From: Methylocapsa sp. S129
Lineage (GTDB): Bacteria; Pseudomonadota; Alphaproteobacteria; Rhizobiales; Beijerinckiaceae
NCBI RefSeq assembly: GCF_009765995.1
Contig: NZ_LMUI01000011.1
Location: 1,011,800 to 1,075,799 of the forward strand
Reading direction: 5' to 3'
DNA: 64,000 nt
A model generated the notes under the pieces. That model saw only the letters and a list, made by a program, of their open reading frames with translations. It had not been told where the DNA came from and searched no databases. Position numbers and translations under genes: made by a program. Each line of letters begins with the position of its first letter. Positions within the stretch are counted from its first letter, which is position 1. This document shows positions 9,503-19,202 of the stretch, one piece after another.

Positions 9503-9597
9503 CGACGGGTCTCTTGACGGGGCAGGCGCCTCCTGCCGGGCGAAGCCCTGGGGCGAAGGCGGAGCTATTCACGGCGACAGTTTTGCGCGACTTGCGC

Positions 9598-9626
9598 CGG
9601 CCGGATCGAGGCATGCGATCCGGCCG
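9598..9626 (-). terminator. Intercistronic hairpin between livK and livH
   Basis: A perfect 11-bp stem (9598-9608 with 9616-9626) and a 7-base loop. In the direction of transcription no T-run follows, so it looks more like an mRNA 3'-end stabiliser or partial attenuator than a full terminator. Confidence 0.6.
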
Positions 9627-9640
9627 ACAGGGGAGAGAGT

Positions 9641-10873
9641 TCAGCCTCCGTTGTCACCGGCCGGCGGCTCGGTCGGCGGCTCCTCAACGGCGCATTCGAA
9701 CTGGTCCGACGTGTTGGGCTTCACGAGGCACACTTCAGTGGCGAAGCTGACGCGGTGCCGATTGTCGAAATAGAGCGGCGCCTTCGACACCACGCCTTGA
9801 TATTTCATTTTCTCGATCTGGGCGACAACCGTGTCCGGGTCCGTCGAGCCCGATTCCTCAATCGCCTTCGCGTACCAGTGCATGTAATCGTAATAGAGGA
9901 GCGAGACGGACGACTGAACGCCCTTAACCGCGCCGGCGGCAAAATAGCGGTCGAAATAAGCCTTGGCCTCCGGCGTGGGCGGAGCGCCCCAGCACATGGG
10001 CACGCAGCTCAGCGTGACCGGCGCCGTCGAGACGAGCTTGCGGTCGGCCCACACGCCCGGATCGACGCCGAACAGGAAGTAGCCCTTGGCGACCTTGAGC
10101 TGGACCGCCTGCGGGAAAGCGACGAGGGTGACGTCGCCATTGTACCAGAAATGAACCGTGTCGGGGTTCAGACCCTTGGCGCGCGTGAGCAACGGCGTGA
10201 AATCGGTGGTGTTGGGCGGATATTTGATCAAGTCGACGTGCTGGCCATTCGCCTCGAGCGCCTTGACGTAATGCTCGGACAGATACTGGCCGGTGGCGTC
10301 GTCGGCGACGAACACGACTGCGTTCTTCAGCGGCGCGCCAATCTCTTTGCCGAGAAGCTTGAGGACGCCGCGCGCCGTGCTGCCGCTGCGCTGGAATTCG
10401 GGTGGCTCGCTCTGGAAGGTGTAGTGCAGCGGCGCGCCAGGAGCGACCGATTCCTTTGTAAGGATGGCGCCGAGCGAGCTGTTGCCGGTGAATTGAAGCA
10501 CCTTCGCCGGGCCGGTGATCTTGGTCATCGACACCGAAAAGTCGTGCGATTCGGTTCCGTAGAGTGCGGCGACGCCGATGTCGTTGACGAGTTCGCGTCC
10601 GGCCGCGATAGCGACATTGACGTCGGTGCGGTCGTCGCGGTTCTCGAGCTGGATCTTGCGGGACTTGCCGCCGATCTTGACGCCGCCCGCGTCATTGATC
10701 TCCTTGACGGCGAGCGTGACGCCCGCGCCGATGGTGTTGCCCGCCGATACGAAGGCGCCGGTCTGCGCGGCGACGACGCCGATTTTGATCGTGTCGTCGT
10801 CAGCGGCGGCCGGCTGCGCCGAGGCCGCGAATAGCGCGCTGCCGGCGATGGCGCAAAACTGCCAAAATTTCAT
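9641..10873 (-). CDS. livK: Branched-chain amino-acid-type ABC transporter substrate-binding protein
   Basis: A 410-residue Peripla_BP_6 receptor. A Sec signal peptide (MKFWQFCAIAGSALFAASAQ, cleavage near PAAADD) leads into IKIGVVAAQTGAFVSAGNTI, the classic start of the type I binding fold. The ligand may be an amino acid, urea, amide or aromatic acid, since this family is broad. The extended acidic, Pro-rich tail (EEPPTEPPAGDNGG) is unusual. First gene of the liv cluster, with a GGAGG-like ribosome site before ATG 10873. Confidence 0.9.
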   Translation of the reverse strand: MKFWQFCAIAGSALFAASAQPAAADDDTIKIGVVAAQTGAFVSAGNTIGAGVTLAVKEINDAGGVKIGGKSRKIQLENRDDRTDVNVAIAAGRELVNDIGVAALYGTESHDFSVSMTKITGPAKVLQFTGNSSLGAILTKESVAPGAPLHYTFQSEPPEFQRSGSTARGVLKLLGKEIGAPLKNAVVFVADDATGQYLSEHYVKALEANGQHVDLIKYPPNTTDFTPLLTRAKGLNPDTVHFWYNGDVTLVAFPQAVQLKVAKGYFLFGVDPGVWADRKLVSTAPVTLSCVPMCWGAPPTPEAKAYFDRYFAAGAVKGVQSSVSLLYYDYMHWYAKAIEESGSTDPDTVVAQIEKMKYQGVVSKAPLYFDNRHRVSFATEVCLVKPNTSDQFECAVEEPPTEPPAGDNGG

Positions 10874-11097
10874 TGAAGGTTCCTCCCGTTGACCACGACG
10901 TCATTGTTTTAGTATTTGTCATGTGGCCGTGTCATAGTATTGTCCTACAACTTGCGAGTCAATCGCTTCGATCTCCTCTCCGATGAATTTAACGCTCAGA
11001 CGACAAGGGGAACGATTCCAGAGACCTGGTTGCGCAGCCAATCCAGGGACGTCGTTTCGGACTTAGCAAGCCGCAACAATGCGGCGTTGATCCGCGC

Positions 11098-11796
11098 TCA
11101 GATCAGTCTCAAGCCGCGCAGCGAGGCGTGACCGTGGCGACCGATGATGAGATGATCGTGGACGGCGACTCCAAGCGGCGCAGCGATGGCGATGATCTCC
11201 AGCGTCATCTTGATGTCCGCCTGCGATGGCGTTGGGTCGCCTGAGGGATGGTTATGGACGAGAACGACGGCGGTGGCGGCAAGCTCCAGGGCGCGACGCA
11301 CCAATTCGCGCGGATAGACCGGCGTGTGATCGACCGTCCCCGCGCCCTGCACTTCATCGACGATCAGGCCGTTGCGCTTGTCGAGAAACAGGACGCGGAA
11401 TTCCTCGCGTTCGGCAAAAGCCATCGCCGTGCGGCAATAATCGACCACTTCGCTCCATGATCCCAGCGGCAACCGCTTCTTCGCGACGCCTTTGGCGAAG
11501 CGCTTGGCGCCCGCCTCGAGGATTTTGAATTCGTTGATCGAGGCCGCGCTCATGCCCTCGATTTCGGCGAGTCTCTCGGGCCGCGCGGCGATCGCTTCGG
11601 CGAAAGAACCGAAGCGCGCGATCAAAGCCTTGGCGAGCGGCTTGACGTCGCGGCGCGGTATCGCGCGAAACAGGACGAGTTCGAGCAATTCATAATCGGC
11701 GATCGCCTCGGGGCCGGCCTCGCGCAGCCTTGTGCGCAATCTCTCGCGATGGCCCAGGTAATGGGCCGGTTCGGAATCGCGAGCGGCGCCGCTCAT
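11098..11796 (-). CDS. radC: RadC / JAMM-domain protein
   Basis: A 232-residue RadC-family protein. An N-terminal helix-hairpin-helix-like part ([20 protein letters not shown]) is followed by the JAMM metal motif [14 protein letters not shown] (H181, H183, S191, D194). The family was once linked to DNA repair, but its biochemical role is not settled. The start is ATG 11796, which overlaps the map stop (ATGA); the longer open frame to 12099 is a map shadow. The map-radC order is common in alphaproteobacteria. Confidence 0.92.
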   Translation of the reverse strand: MSGAARDSEPAHYLGHRERLRTRLREAGPEAIADYELLELVLFRAIPRRDVKPLAKALIARFGSFAEAIAARPERLAEIEGMSAASINEFKILEAGAKRFAKGVAKKRLPLGSWSEVVDYCRTAMAFAEREEFRVLFLDKRNGLIVDEVQGAGTVDHTPVYPRELVRRALELAATAVVLVHNHPSGDPTPSQADIKMTLEIIAIAAPLGVAVHDHLIIGRHGHASLRGLRLI

Positions 11797-12617
11797 TTGG
11801 GATAGGGCGGCCGATCCCAGCCACGCGGCGACAAGGTGAATATCTCGACCCCGGTCGAGGTGACGCCGACCGTATGTTCGAACTGCGCCGACAAGGAGCG
11901 GTCCCGCGTGACCGCCGTCCAGCCGTCGGAGAGCACTTTGACGGCCGGCAGGCCCAGATTGATCATCGGCTCGATGGTGAAAAACATGCCGGCGCGCAAC
12001 GGAATGCCTTCGCCGGGGCGCCCGTAATGCAGAATGTTGGGCTCGTCGTGAAACAGTCGGCCAAGACCGTGGCCGCAGAAATCGCGCACCACCGAACAAC
12101 GTTCCGGCTCCGCGTAACTCTGGATTGCAAAGCCGATATCGCCCGTCGTCGCGCCAGGCTTGACCGCCGCAATGCCGCGTATCAACGATTCATAGGTCAC
12201 ATCGATCAGACGCTGGGCGCGTCGCGGCGCCTCGCCCGCGACATACATCCGGCTTGAATCGCCGTGCCAGCCCTCGACGATCAAGGTCACGTCGATATTG
12301 AGGATATCGCCGTCGCGCAAAGGCTTGTCGTCGGGAATGCCGTGACAGACAACGTGGTTGATCGACGTGCAGATCGATTTCCGATAGCCGCGATAATTGA
12401 GCGGCGCCGGATAGGCCTTGTGATCCATCGCGAATTCGAACGCAAATTTGTCGAGCGCGGCGGTCGTGACGCCAGGACGAACCCGTTCGCACAACAGATC
12501 GAGCGCCTCCGCCGTCAGCGCGCCAGCCTTGCGCATCGCCGCGAAATCCTCCGGACCATGCAGCTTGATATGACCGCTTTTGCGGCCTTGCAGTTCAGCA
12601 GAATCGACAAATGTCAT
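11793..12617 (-). CDS. map: Type I methionine aminopeptidase
   Basis: A 274-residue cytosolic metallo-peptidase that removes the initiator Met. All five metal ligands are visible: D109, D120, H183, E216 and E247, and the catalytic His of CHGIP (H92). Length matches the family. It precedes radC in a two-gene operon. The initiator ATG at 12617 follows AAGCGG-poor sequence, so translation initiation strength is unclear. Confidence 0.96.
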   Translation of the reverse strand: MTFVDSAELQGRKSGHIKLHGPEDFAAMRKAGALTAEALDLLCERVRPGVTTAALDKFAFEFAMDHKAYPAPLNYRGYRKSICTSINHVVCHGIPDDKPLRDGDILNIDVTLIVEGWHGDSSRMYVAGEAPRRAQRLIDVTYESLIRGIAAVKPGATTGDIGFAIQSYAEPERCSVVRDFCGHGLGRLFHDEPNILHYGRPGEGIPLRAGMFFTIEPMINLGLPAVKVLSDGWTAVTRDRSLSAQFEHTVGVTSTGVEIFTLSPRGWDRPPYPK

Positions 12618-12711
12618 TGAAAAGACCGCGCAAAAGAAGGGGAGCGAAAGCGCCCGAAGACAAAAGCCAATCTAATACGCCCAGCTTTGTTGGCAAGGCG
12701 GGAGTGCGCCT

Positions 12712-13704
12712 TCAAGGCGAAAAGCGGCGCCGGTAATCCTGGGGCAGAACGCCGGCGACCCGAACGAAGCTGCGGCGCATGGTCTCCTCGGAACCGAAGC
12801 CGCAGCGAACGGCGATCCTTTTGATCGCCACGCGGGAATCGCAGAGTTGGCGCTGCGCCGCTTCAACGCGCAGCCGTTCGATCGCTTTGGCCGGGGTGCA
12901 GCCGGTGGCCTGCTTGTAGCGGCGGAGAAATGTGCGGTCGCTCATCCCGGCGCGCGCGGCGAGATCGGGAACGGGCAAATCCGCGCCGAGGTTCTGGCCG
13001 ATCCAGGCGTGGAGAGCGCCAAAATGATCCGAATCCTGCTGCAAGGACAGTAGCGTGCTGAATTGCGCCTGGCCGCCGGGGCGCTTGAGGAAAACGACAA
13101 GCTGGCGTGCGATGGCGAGCGCCATGTCCCGCCCGAGATCCTCCTCGACCAGAGCGAGCGCCAGATCGATCCCAGCCGTAATGCCTGCCGAAGTCCAGAT
13201 ATTGCCGTCGCGAATGAAAATCGGATCGTTTTCGACAGTCAGCTCCGGGTGGCGGCGCGCCAGTTCGCCGCAACGGGTCCAGTGCGTCGTGACGCGCCGC
13301 CCCGCCAGCAGGCCGGCGGCGGCAAGCAGGAACGCGCCCGAGCACACCGAGGCCAGACGACGGGTCTGCGAGGCCCGGCGCCGCACCCAGCCCAGCAAAG
13401 CTTCGTCCGCACTTGCCGCGTTGACGCCAAATCCGCCCGCGGCGATCAGCGTATCGACGGCCGTCGAATTGCGCGGAAGCGGCGTGACGACGAGGCCAAG
13501 GCCTGCGGAAGTTTCGACGCTCGGCGTCTTTGGCGCGACGACAGCCAGCACATAGGGGGCCGGCGATCCCTGGCGCCAGGCAAGGTCATTGGCGGTGGCG
13601 AAGACCTGGAGGGGCCCGGCGACATCGAGCAATTGCACCCTGTCGAAGGCGATGATCTCCACGCGTCGCACATAGTTTGGCGTAGAATGCCGGTTATTTG
13701 TCAT
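12712..13704 (-). CDS. GlxA-family transcriptional regulator (DJ-1/PfpI + AraC HTH)
   Basis: A regulator of about 330 residues with an N-terminal class-I amidotransferase-like DJ-1/PfpI domain (DRVQLLDVAGPLQVF; SVCSGAFLLAAAG carries the nucleophile-elbow Cys) and a C-terminal AraC double HTH (LAARAGMSDRTFLRRYKQAT). I prefer ATG 13704 over the TTG at 13713. It is divergent from a DJ-1-type hydratase gene, so it probably senses the same or a related compound and controls that gene. Confidence 0.9.
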   Translation of the reverse strand: MTNNRHSTPNYVRRVEIIAFDRVQLLDVAGPLQVFATANDLAWRQGSPAPYVLAVVAPKTPSVETSAGLGLVVTPLPRNSTAVDTLIAAGGFGVNAASADEALLGWVRRRASQTRRLASVCSGAFLLAAAGLLAGRRVTTHWTRCGELARRHPELTVENDPIFIRDGNIWTSAGITAGIDLALALVEEDLGRDMALAIARQLVVFLKRPGGQAQFSTLLSLQQDSDHFGALHAWIGQNLGADLPVPDLAARAGMSDRTFLRRYKQATGCTPAKAIERLRVEAAQRQLCDSRVAIKRIAVRCGFGSEETMRRSFVRVAGVLPQDYRRRFSP

Positions 13705-13707
13705 TTC

Positions 13708-13741
13708 CGCCAAACCCTAATCGACTAGGTTGCGCCAAACC
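13708..13741. promoter_or_regulatory. Direct repeats in the GlxA/hydratase divergent region
   Basis: CGCCAAACC occurs twice in direct orientation, at 13708-13716 and 13733-13741, exactly 25 bp apart (about 2.4 helical turns). AraC-type proteins often bind such direct repeats. Between them lies an imperfect inverted pair (AACCCTA and TAGGTT). Confidence 0.45.
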
Positions 13742-13775
13742 AGACATTTTCTCTTCGATACTCAAGGAAAACATC

Positions 13776-14471
13776 ATGCCTCTCGATATCGGTCTCCTGG
13801 TCTTTCCCGACGTGCAGCAACTTGACCTGACGGGTCCCTATGAGGTCTTCGCCTCCTGGCCGGAGGCGCGCGTCCGCCTGGTCTGGAAAAGCCGCGCGCC
13901 CGTCGTCTCGTCGACCGGGTTGCGGCTTGAGCCCAATGAGACGTTCGACGATTGCCCGCAGCTCGACGTCGTCTGCGTGCCCGGCGGCGTCGGAATCAAT
14001 CCGCTGCTTGGCGATGAAACCGTTCTGGCTTTCCTGCGGCGTCAGGCAAGGGCTGCGCGTTTCGTGACGTCCGTTTGCACGGGCGCCCTGGTTCTGGGGG
14101 CCGCCGGTCTGTTGCGCGGCAAGCGGGCGACGACGCATTGGGCGTCGCATGATCTGTTGGCGGCCTTTGGCGCGATTCCCACACAGGGCCGGGTTGTGCG
14201 CGACGGCGCCCTGATGACGGGCGGCGGCGTTACGGCGGGCATCGACTTTGCTCTGACGCTCGTCGCGGAGCTGGCCGGCATTGAGACCGCGCAGACGATC
14301 CAGCTCAATCTCGAATATGCGCCGGAGCCGCCGTTCGACGCCGGCTCGCCATCGACCGCGCCGGATGACGTCGTCGCGACGCTGCGCAAGCGCGGCGCCA
14401 AGGTCAGGGCCGAGCGCGAGAAACTTGTCGAAGCGGCGGCGCGCTCGCTGAGCATGGTCGCCATGGACTGA
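13776..14471 (+). CDS. inhA: DJ-1/PfpI protein, isonitrile hydratase-like
   Basis: A 231-residue DJ-1/PfpI enzyme. Starting at ATG 13776 (good AAGGAAAA site) puts Asp at 17, Cys at 101 and Thr at 102 (SVCTGA). These match the essential Cys101 and the Asp17/Thr102 pocket described for Pseudomonas isonitrile hydratase, which hydrates isocyanides to N-formamides. VCVPGGVGINPLL and ATTHWASHDLLAAFGA also fit. The longer open frame from 13698 has no ribosome site. The GlxA-type regulator sits divergently upstream. Confidence 0.82.
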   Translation: MPLDIGLLVFPDVQQLDLTGPYEVFASWPEARVRLVWKSRAPVVSSTGLRLEPNETFDDCPQLDVVCVPGGVGINPLLGDETVLAFLRRQARAARFVTSVCTGALVLGAAGLLRGKRATTHWASHDLLAAFGAIPTQGRVVRDGALMTGGGVTAGIDFALTLVAELAGIETAQTIQLNLEYAPEPPFDAGSPSTAPDDVVATLRKRGAKVRAEREKLVEAAARSLSMVAMD

Positions 14472-14605
14472 CCGAGCTCCGCTCCGGCGGATCGAAGTGC
14501 GCGTTGGCGAGTCCTCTGTCCTTCTTGAAAGGGCGAGGCCCAGGCCGTACTATCCCATTCATGTGCGCTGTCCCAGACGCCCGCCGAGGCGACAGGAGCC
14601 GTCCG

Positions 14606-15592
14606 ATGAGATTGCCGGCTCCGTTTGCTGCGGCGCTCATGGCGCTTGTATGGGCCATAATGCCTGGCGCCGCCGCGGCGGCGAGCTTTGACTGCGGCCG
14701 GGCGACGACGCCGATCGAAAGAAGAATTTGCGCCGATCCGGGACTTTCGGCGGCCGATTCCCAACTGGGACAGGATTTCGATGCGGCGCTGACGCTTTCT
14801 CTCGATCCCGCCGGCTTGCGAGCCAGTCAGACGGAATGGCTGACGCAGTCGCGCGACAAGGCGGCGGCGAATGACGAACTCGCCGAAGCCTATGCCCGGC
14901 GTCAAAAGGAGCTTGACAAAATGCTTGCGCAACTTCGCGCGACGGAGGCCGGGCGCACAATCGGCGCGGCTGAAGCGCGAGCGAACTGTCTGCCCATCCT
15001 CGCCATCCCCGATGCGGGAGCCTGCAAGGTGACGGCCGCTGAGGAAATGGGCGCGGTCGAGGGCCATGCCTTCGCTTACGCCAGTTATGAATATGCGAAG
15101 GGCGAGGAGGAACCGGATTATCGGCGGGTCGTTATCTTCGAGTGTCTCGCTTCGGCGATGTCGCACGCCGTCATCGCGCCGGACGCTGACGCGGCTTTTT
15201 ATTACGACAAACCCCGGCTCCTGCACGCCGGGCGTAGGACGATGCTGCAAATCCCCGCCTATGAATCGGGTACCGGCAATTTCAACCGCGAGCGCCTGTT
15301 CGTTTGGCGCGACGGTCGTTGGCGGGATGTCGACATCACAAGCTGGGAGGGCGAACTGGCGCGTCGCCTGCCCGCTGGCGAGGGCGTCTGGCAGGGAATC
15401 TTTCCCGACTATGTCGCGTTGAAAGCCTCGACGCCGGTCTGGCGAAAAGACGACGGCAACGCCTGCCCGAGCGGCGGGCGCGCTGATCTTGGCCTGGGAT
15501 GGCGGGGCGACCGGATTGCGCTCGAAACCATTCGCCTTCGAAAAGCCGGAGAGTGCGGCGAACCGCTGCGTCCCGGCCGCGGCGACAATTGA
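14606..15592 (+). CDS. Exported LprI-domain (lysozyme-inhibitor-like, DUF1311) protein
   Basis: A 328-residue exported protein. A signal peptide (MRLPAPFAAALMALVWAIMP, cleavage after AAAA) is followed by a LprI/DUF1311-type module: SFDCGRATTPIERRICADP, then LDPAGLRASQTEWLTQSRD. The Cys pair of that module is present. The C-terminal 220 residues are not recognised (Trp/Arg-rich, several Cys). The LprI fold is associated with lysozyme inhibition in mycobacteria; function here is inferred. The start at 14606 follows an AGGAG site. Confidence 0.75.
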   Translation: MRLPAPFAAALMALVWAIMPGAAAAASFDCGRATTPIERRICADPGLSAADSQLGQDFDAALTLSLDPAGLRASQTEWLTQSRDKAAANDELAEAYARRQKELDKMLAQLRATEAGRTIGAAEARANCLPILAIPDAGACKVTAAEEMGAVEGHAFAYASYEYAKGEEEPDYRRVVIFECLASAMSHAVIAPDADAAFYYDKPRLLHAGRRTMLQIPAYESGTGNFNRERLFVWRDGRWRDVDITSWEGELARRLPAGEGVWQGIFPDYVALKASTPVWRKDDGNACPSGGRADLGLGWRGDRIALETIRLRKAGECGEPLRPGRGDN

Positions 15593-15727
15593 GGAACACG
15601 CGCGCATCGATCCGCGCGGCGCGCTTCGCTTGAAAATATGGCGAGGAGAACATAGGCTGGCGCTCGTGCTCGCGTCGCTCGCTCTTGCGGCCAGGGCGAC
15701 CCGCTTCGCTTTTCTCCTGCGAGCTTC

Positions 15728-16570
15728 ATGCCCAAAACCATCGTCGTCGATTCATCGCTTTATGGCGCTTACGCGCCCAAGGGTCTTTGCGCGCTCAGCC
15801 TGCGCGTGACACGCCTTTGCTCGCAAGGATGGTTCGGCAAGAGAATAGCGTTTTTCCTGCGCTCGATGGCGATCAAGGCGCTGGCCGGGCGGCCCGTCGA
15901 CATCGAGTCTCTGGGCGCGAAAATGCGCCTCTACCCCTATAATAACGTCGCGGAAAAGCGCCTTCTCTTCACGCCGCAATATTTCGATCCCGCCGAGCGG
16001 GCCTTGCTCGCCGAGCGCCTGGCGGGCGATTTCGTGTTTCTTGACGTCGGCGCCAGCGTCGGCGGCTATGCGCTGTTCGTCGCCGCTCATGGGGGAGCGC
16101 GCGCGCGCATCCTGGCGGTCGAGCCGCTGCCGGAGATTTTCGAGCGGCTTGTCTACAATATTGAACAGAATGCTTTCGCCAATGTCAAAGCCGTGTCCTG
16201 CGCGCTTGCCGATCGCGACGGCGAGATCGCGCTGTTCGTCAATTCCAGCAATCGCGGCGAGACCTCGGTGCGGATTGTCAGCGCGGATGCGCGGGGGACG
16301 CAATTGCGGGTGCCGGCGAAAAGCCTGCTATCCCTGTTGATCGAGGAGGGTTATGAGCGCGTCGATGCGATCAAGCTCGACATCGAGGGCGCCGAGGACC
16401 TTGTCCTCGACCCGTTTTTTCGCGACGCGCCGCGCGCGCTCTGGCCGGGTCTCATCATCCTGGAATTTGCGCTCTTGCGCGGCGGCGATCAATTGGAGCA
16501 ACGTCTGCGCGCGCTGGGCTATCGGGAAATCCTGCGCACGAACGAAAATGTGGCTTATGAGAGAGTTTGA
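15728..16570 (+). CDS. FkbM-family SAM-dependent methyltransferase
   Basis: A 280-residue methyltransferase. The SAM-binding motif I is FLDVGASVGGYALF, followed by the acidic end of strand 2 (AVEPLPE), and the family hallmark VDAIKLDIEGAEDLVL. FkbM enzymes typically O-methylate sugars or lipids. The N-terminal 90 residues are family-like but contain an extra LysArg-rich segment. It is 15 bp before the next gene on the same strand, so it is probably co-transcribed with it. Confidence 0.88.
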   Translation: MPKTIVVDSSLYGAYAPKGLCALSLRVTRLCSQGWFGKRIAFFLRSMAIKALAGRPVDIESLGAKMRLYPYNNVAEKRLLFTPQYFDPAERALLAERLAGDFVFLDVGASVGGYALFVAAHGGARARILAVEPLPEIFERLVYNIEQNAFANVKAVSCALADRDGEIALFVNSSNRGETSVRIVSADARGTQLRVPAKSLLSLLIEEGYERVDAIKLDIEGAEDLVLDPFFRDAPRALWPGLIILEFALLRGGDQLEQRLRALGYREILRTNENVAYERV

Positions 16571-16585
16571 AAGGTTGAGAGGGCG

Positions 16586-17341
16586 ATGAGCGAAAAGGGC
16601 AAGACCATCACCGCCGCCGTCCTTGTCATCGGCGATGAGATTCTTTCCGGCCGCACCAAGGACCGCAACACGGGTTATATCGCGGAATATCTCACCAATA
16701 TCGGCATCGAGTTGCGCGAGGCGCGCGTCGTTCCCGATGTCGAGGAGGAGATCGTCGCCGCGCTCAACGCGCTGCGCGACCGCTACACCTATGTTTTCAC
16801 CACCGGGGGCATCGGCCCGACCCATGACGACATCACCGCCGACGCGGTCGCCAAGGCTTTCGACGTGCCGATCGACGAGGATCCGCGCGCTCTCAAGATG
16901 ATGATGGAGCGCTATCTGCCCGGCGATCTCACGGCGGCGCGGCGACGCATGGCGCGCATTCCCGCCGGCGCCGATCTCATCGAGAACCCGATCTCCAAGG
17001 CGCCGGGGTTTCGGCTCGGCAATGTCATCGTGATGGCGGGCGTGCCCAATATCATGCAGGCGATGTTCGATTCGGCCGCCAAGGGCCTTGAGACCGGCGT
17101 GAAAATCATCGCCGAGACGATCGAGGCGGGCGGCATTCCAGAAGGGCGTTACGGCGGCGCGCTCGGCATCATCGCCGCCGCCCATCCCGGCGTTTCGATC
17201 GGCTCCTATCCGTCCTTCCTCGACGGGCGTTTTCGCAACCAGATCGTGGTGCGCGGCAAAGACGCCGAGGCAATCGCGGCGGCGCGAGACGCGATCGGCG
17301 CGATGATTGCGTCGTTGCGCGAATATGACCGGCCGCTGTAA
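16586..17341 (+). CDS. CinA/MoaB-type molybdopterin-binding domain protein
   Basis: A 251-residue protein with a MoCF_biosynth domain: AAVLVIGDEILSGRTKDRNT at the start and VFTTGGIGPTHDDITADAVA in the middle, as in the N-terminal part of CinA. It lacks the C-terminal amidase domain of full CinA, which is the usual short alphaproteobacterial form. The role is nucleotide or pterin related, but the substrate is not known. A ribosome site AGAGGG lies before ATG 16586. Confidence 0.88.
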   Translation: MSEKGKTITAAVLVIGDEILSGRTKDRNTGYIAEYLTNIGIELREARVVPDVEEEIVAALNALRDRYTYVFTTGGIGPTHDDITADAVAKAFDVPIDEDPRALKMMMERYLPGDLTAARRRMARIPAGADLIENPISKAPGFRLGNVIVMAGVPNIMQAMFDSAAKGLETGVKIIAETIEAGGIPEGRYGGALGIIAAAHPGVSIGSYPSFLDGRFRNQIVVRGKDAEAIAAARDAIGAMIASLREYDRPL

Positions 17342-17429
17342 TGCCTGTTGACGACGCGGCCGCCCTCTCGCACGCGTCCGCGCGGCTTGCTAACAAGGCG
17401 TTTGCCCGAATGGGTCGAACGGAGCCGCC

Positions 17430-17930
17430 ATGACCGAGCCGCAGCAAAAGGCCTTTCCCGTATCTTGGGACCAGTTCCACCGCGACGCGCGCGCGCTCGC
17501 CTGGCGCCTCAGCGGCGTCGGGCCGTTCGAGGCGATCGTCACGGTGACGCGCGGCGGGCTGGTGCCGGCCGCGATCGTCGCACGGGAACTGGGCACGCGC
17601 GTCATCGAGACCGTCTGCATCGCCTCCTATCACGACTACAAGACGCAAGGCGGCCTGCAGGTGCTCAAGGGCATTTCGCCCGAGGTCGTCAAATCGGGCG
17701 ATGGGGCGAATATTCTTGTGATCGACGATCTCGTCGACACCGGCGCGACGGCGCGCATCGTGCGCGAAATGCTGCCCAAGGCTCATTTCGCCACCGTCTA
17801 CGCCAAGCCTTTGGGCCGGCCGCTGGTCGACACGTTCATCACCGAAGTGTCGCAGGACACCTGGATTTATTTCCCCTGGGACATGGGCCTAACCTTCCAG
17901 CCGCCGATCGCCAAGGCGACCGAAGGGTAG
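17430..17930 (+). CDS. gpt: Xanthine phosphoribosyltransferase
   Basis: A 166-residue purine-salvage enzyme that makes XMP/GMP from xanthine/guanine and PRPP. The PRPP loop [16 protein letters not shown] spans residues 95-110. The [16 protein letters not shown] segment and the C-terminal WIYFPWDMG are Gpt hallmarks. Length agrees with the E. coli-type enzyme (about 152) plus a short extension. It follows the CinA-like gene by 88 bp. Confidence 0.92.
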   Translation: MTEPQQKAFPVSWDQFHRDARALAWRLSGVGPFEAIVTVTRGGLVPAAIVARELGTRVIETVCIASYHDYKTQGGLQVLKGISPEVVKSGDGANILVIDDLVDTGATARIVREMLPKAHFATVYAKPLGRPLVDTFITEVSQDTWIYFPWDMGLTFQPPIAKATEG

Positions 17931-17938
17931 CGATCCGC

Positions 17939-18817
17939 TCAGAGGAACCGCTTCACGAAATTGAGCGCCGTTTCGGCGACCTCCCGCCAGCCGTCGTCGA
18001 TCGTCAGCGCATGGCCGCGATTGGGCATTTCGAGGATTTCGGTGACGTCGGCATTGCGCTTCTGGAGCTTGAAGGACGCGTTGGCGATCGCCCAGGGCAC
18101 GGTATTGTCCTTCTCGCCCGACAGGATCAGCAGGGGTCCGCGATCGGGATTATCGGTGTCGACCTTCGCTTCCGTCCAGGGATTGAGGTTCGCGGTCGCC
18201 GCCTGGAACAGGGGTTTGCCGGACGCCGGCACGGCGAAAGTGTCATAGAGCAATTGCGCCTCATGTTCGCTGACGGCATTGGCGAAGCCGAAACGGAACT
18301 GGTCGAAGGTGAGCGGAATCGCGCGGTTGCGGTTGGCCGGATTGCCGAGCACCGGCCACGCCGATTTCAGCGCGGAGAAGGGCAGCGGCAGCACGCCGCG
18401 GAACGGGGCGGGGTCGATCGCGACCGTCGCTGAGGCCAGCCCGCGCCCGGCGAGAATCTGCGCCAGCAGGCCGCCGAACGAATGGCCGATGATGACCGGC
18501 TTTTTCGTCAGCCCGCGAATGATCTCGTCAAAATGATCCGCGACCTGACCGACGCTCTTATGGGCGAAGACATTCGGGTGCACATTGCCTTCTTCGACCG
18601 TGTCCGGATCGTCCGGCCAGCCGGGCGTGAGAGCCGTGAAGCCCGCGCCTTCGAAGAGCTTGGCCCAGCGGTCCCAACTGCTCGGCAGCAGCCATAGGCC
18701 ATGCACGAACACGACCGGCCTCAACGCCGTCGCATTCGCGCGCGCCACCTGGGCGGCTTCGTGTTCGGTGATGGTCGCCGCGCCTGTCGGCGGGTCGCCT
18801 TTTGCAATCGCGCTCAT
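17939..18817 (-). CDS. Alpha/beta hydrolase
   Basis: A 292-residue alpha/beta hydrolase. The oxyanion-hole strand VVFVHGLWLLPSSWDRW and the nucleophile elbow GHSFGG are clear, with a late GHALTID His and an Asp (SGEKDNTVPW) for the triad. I start at ATG 18817 (AGGAGGGGG site); the longer frame to 18850 lacks one. Substrate unknown. It is convergent with gpt, 8 bp apart. Confidence 0.88.
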   Translation of the reverse strand: MSAIAKGDPPTGAATITEHEAAQVARANATALRPVVFVHGLWLLPSSWDRWAKLFEGAGFTALTPGWPDDPDTVEEGNVHPNVFAHKSVGQVADHFDEIIRGLTKKPVIIGHSFGGLLAQILAGRGLASATVAIDPAPFRGVLPLPFSALKSAWPVLGNPANRNRAIPLTFDQFRFGFANAVSEHEAQLLYDTFAVPASGKPLFQAATANLNPWTEAKVDTDNPDRGPLLILSGEKDNTVPWAIANASFKLQKRNADVTEILEMPNRGHALTIDDGWREVAETALNFVKRFL

Positions 18818-19202
18818 GTCGTGCCCCCTCCTGACCCCCGTTCGTCCCAAGAAACAGGCGAAATCGTCACGGAATTTGGTTGGCGCCTATTTCGCGGAAC
18901 ATATCCTGGCCGCGACGGACAAGGCGTCCAGCAAGCTTGCCCATCGCGGCCCATTTCGATGCCGGCCCGATCATTGCCGAAAAACGCCGATCCGTCTTGT
19001 GTTTTCGTGCGCCGATCCGGCGAAACTGCCGGGCGGGCGAATTTCCGGGGGATGACGGCGACCAGTCTGGGTTGCAAGCGCGCGGGGTTGGGCTTATTTC
19101 ACCGATTGCTGATCGCGCGGCGGGAGTTTCAGTCCGATTCCAGCCGTTCGCCTTGCCCGGCCCTAGGGATATCAGCGCTCACCGCGATGGGCCTGCGTTC
19201 CG
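18818..19202. other. Intergenic region, no gene supported
   Basis: 385 bp between the divergent hydrolase and acyltransferase genes. Several short frames are open but none has a start, a ribosome site and a recognisable protein together. It must hold both promoters; no repeat stands out. Confidence 0.4.

Noticed and set aside
7572..9614. A 680-residue open frame spanning livM and livH.
   Set aside because: Only the part from 8612 is LivM. The upstream part is an arginine-rich shadow of livH in another frame.
10916..11131. A 71-codon plus-strand frame between livK and radC.
   Set aside because: No ribosome site or family; overlaps the radC 3' end.
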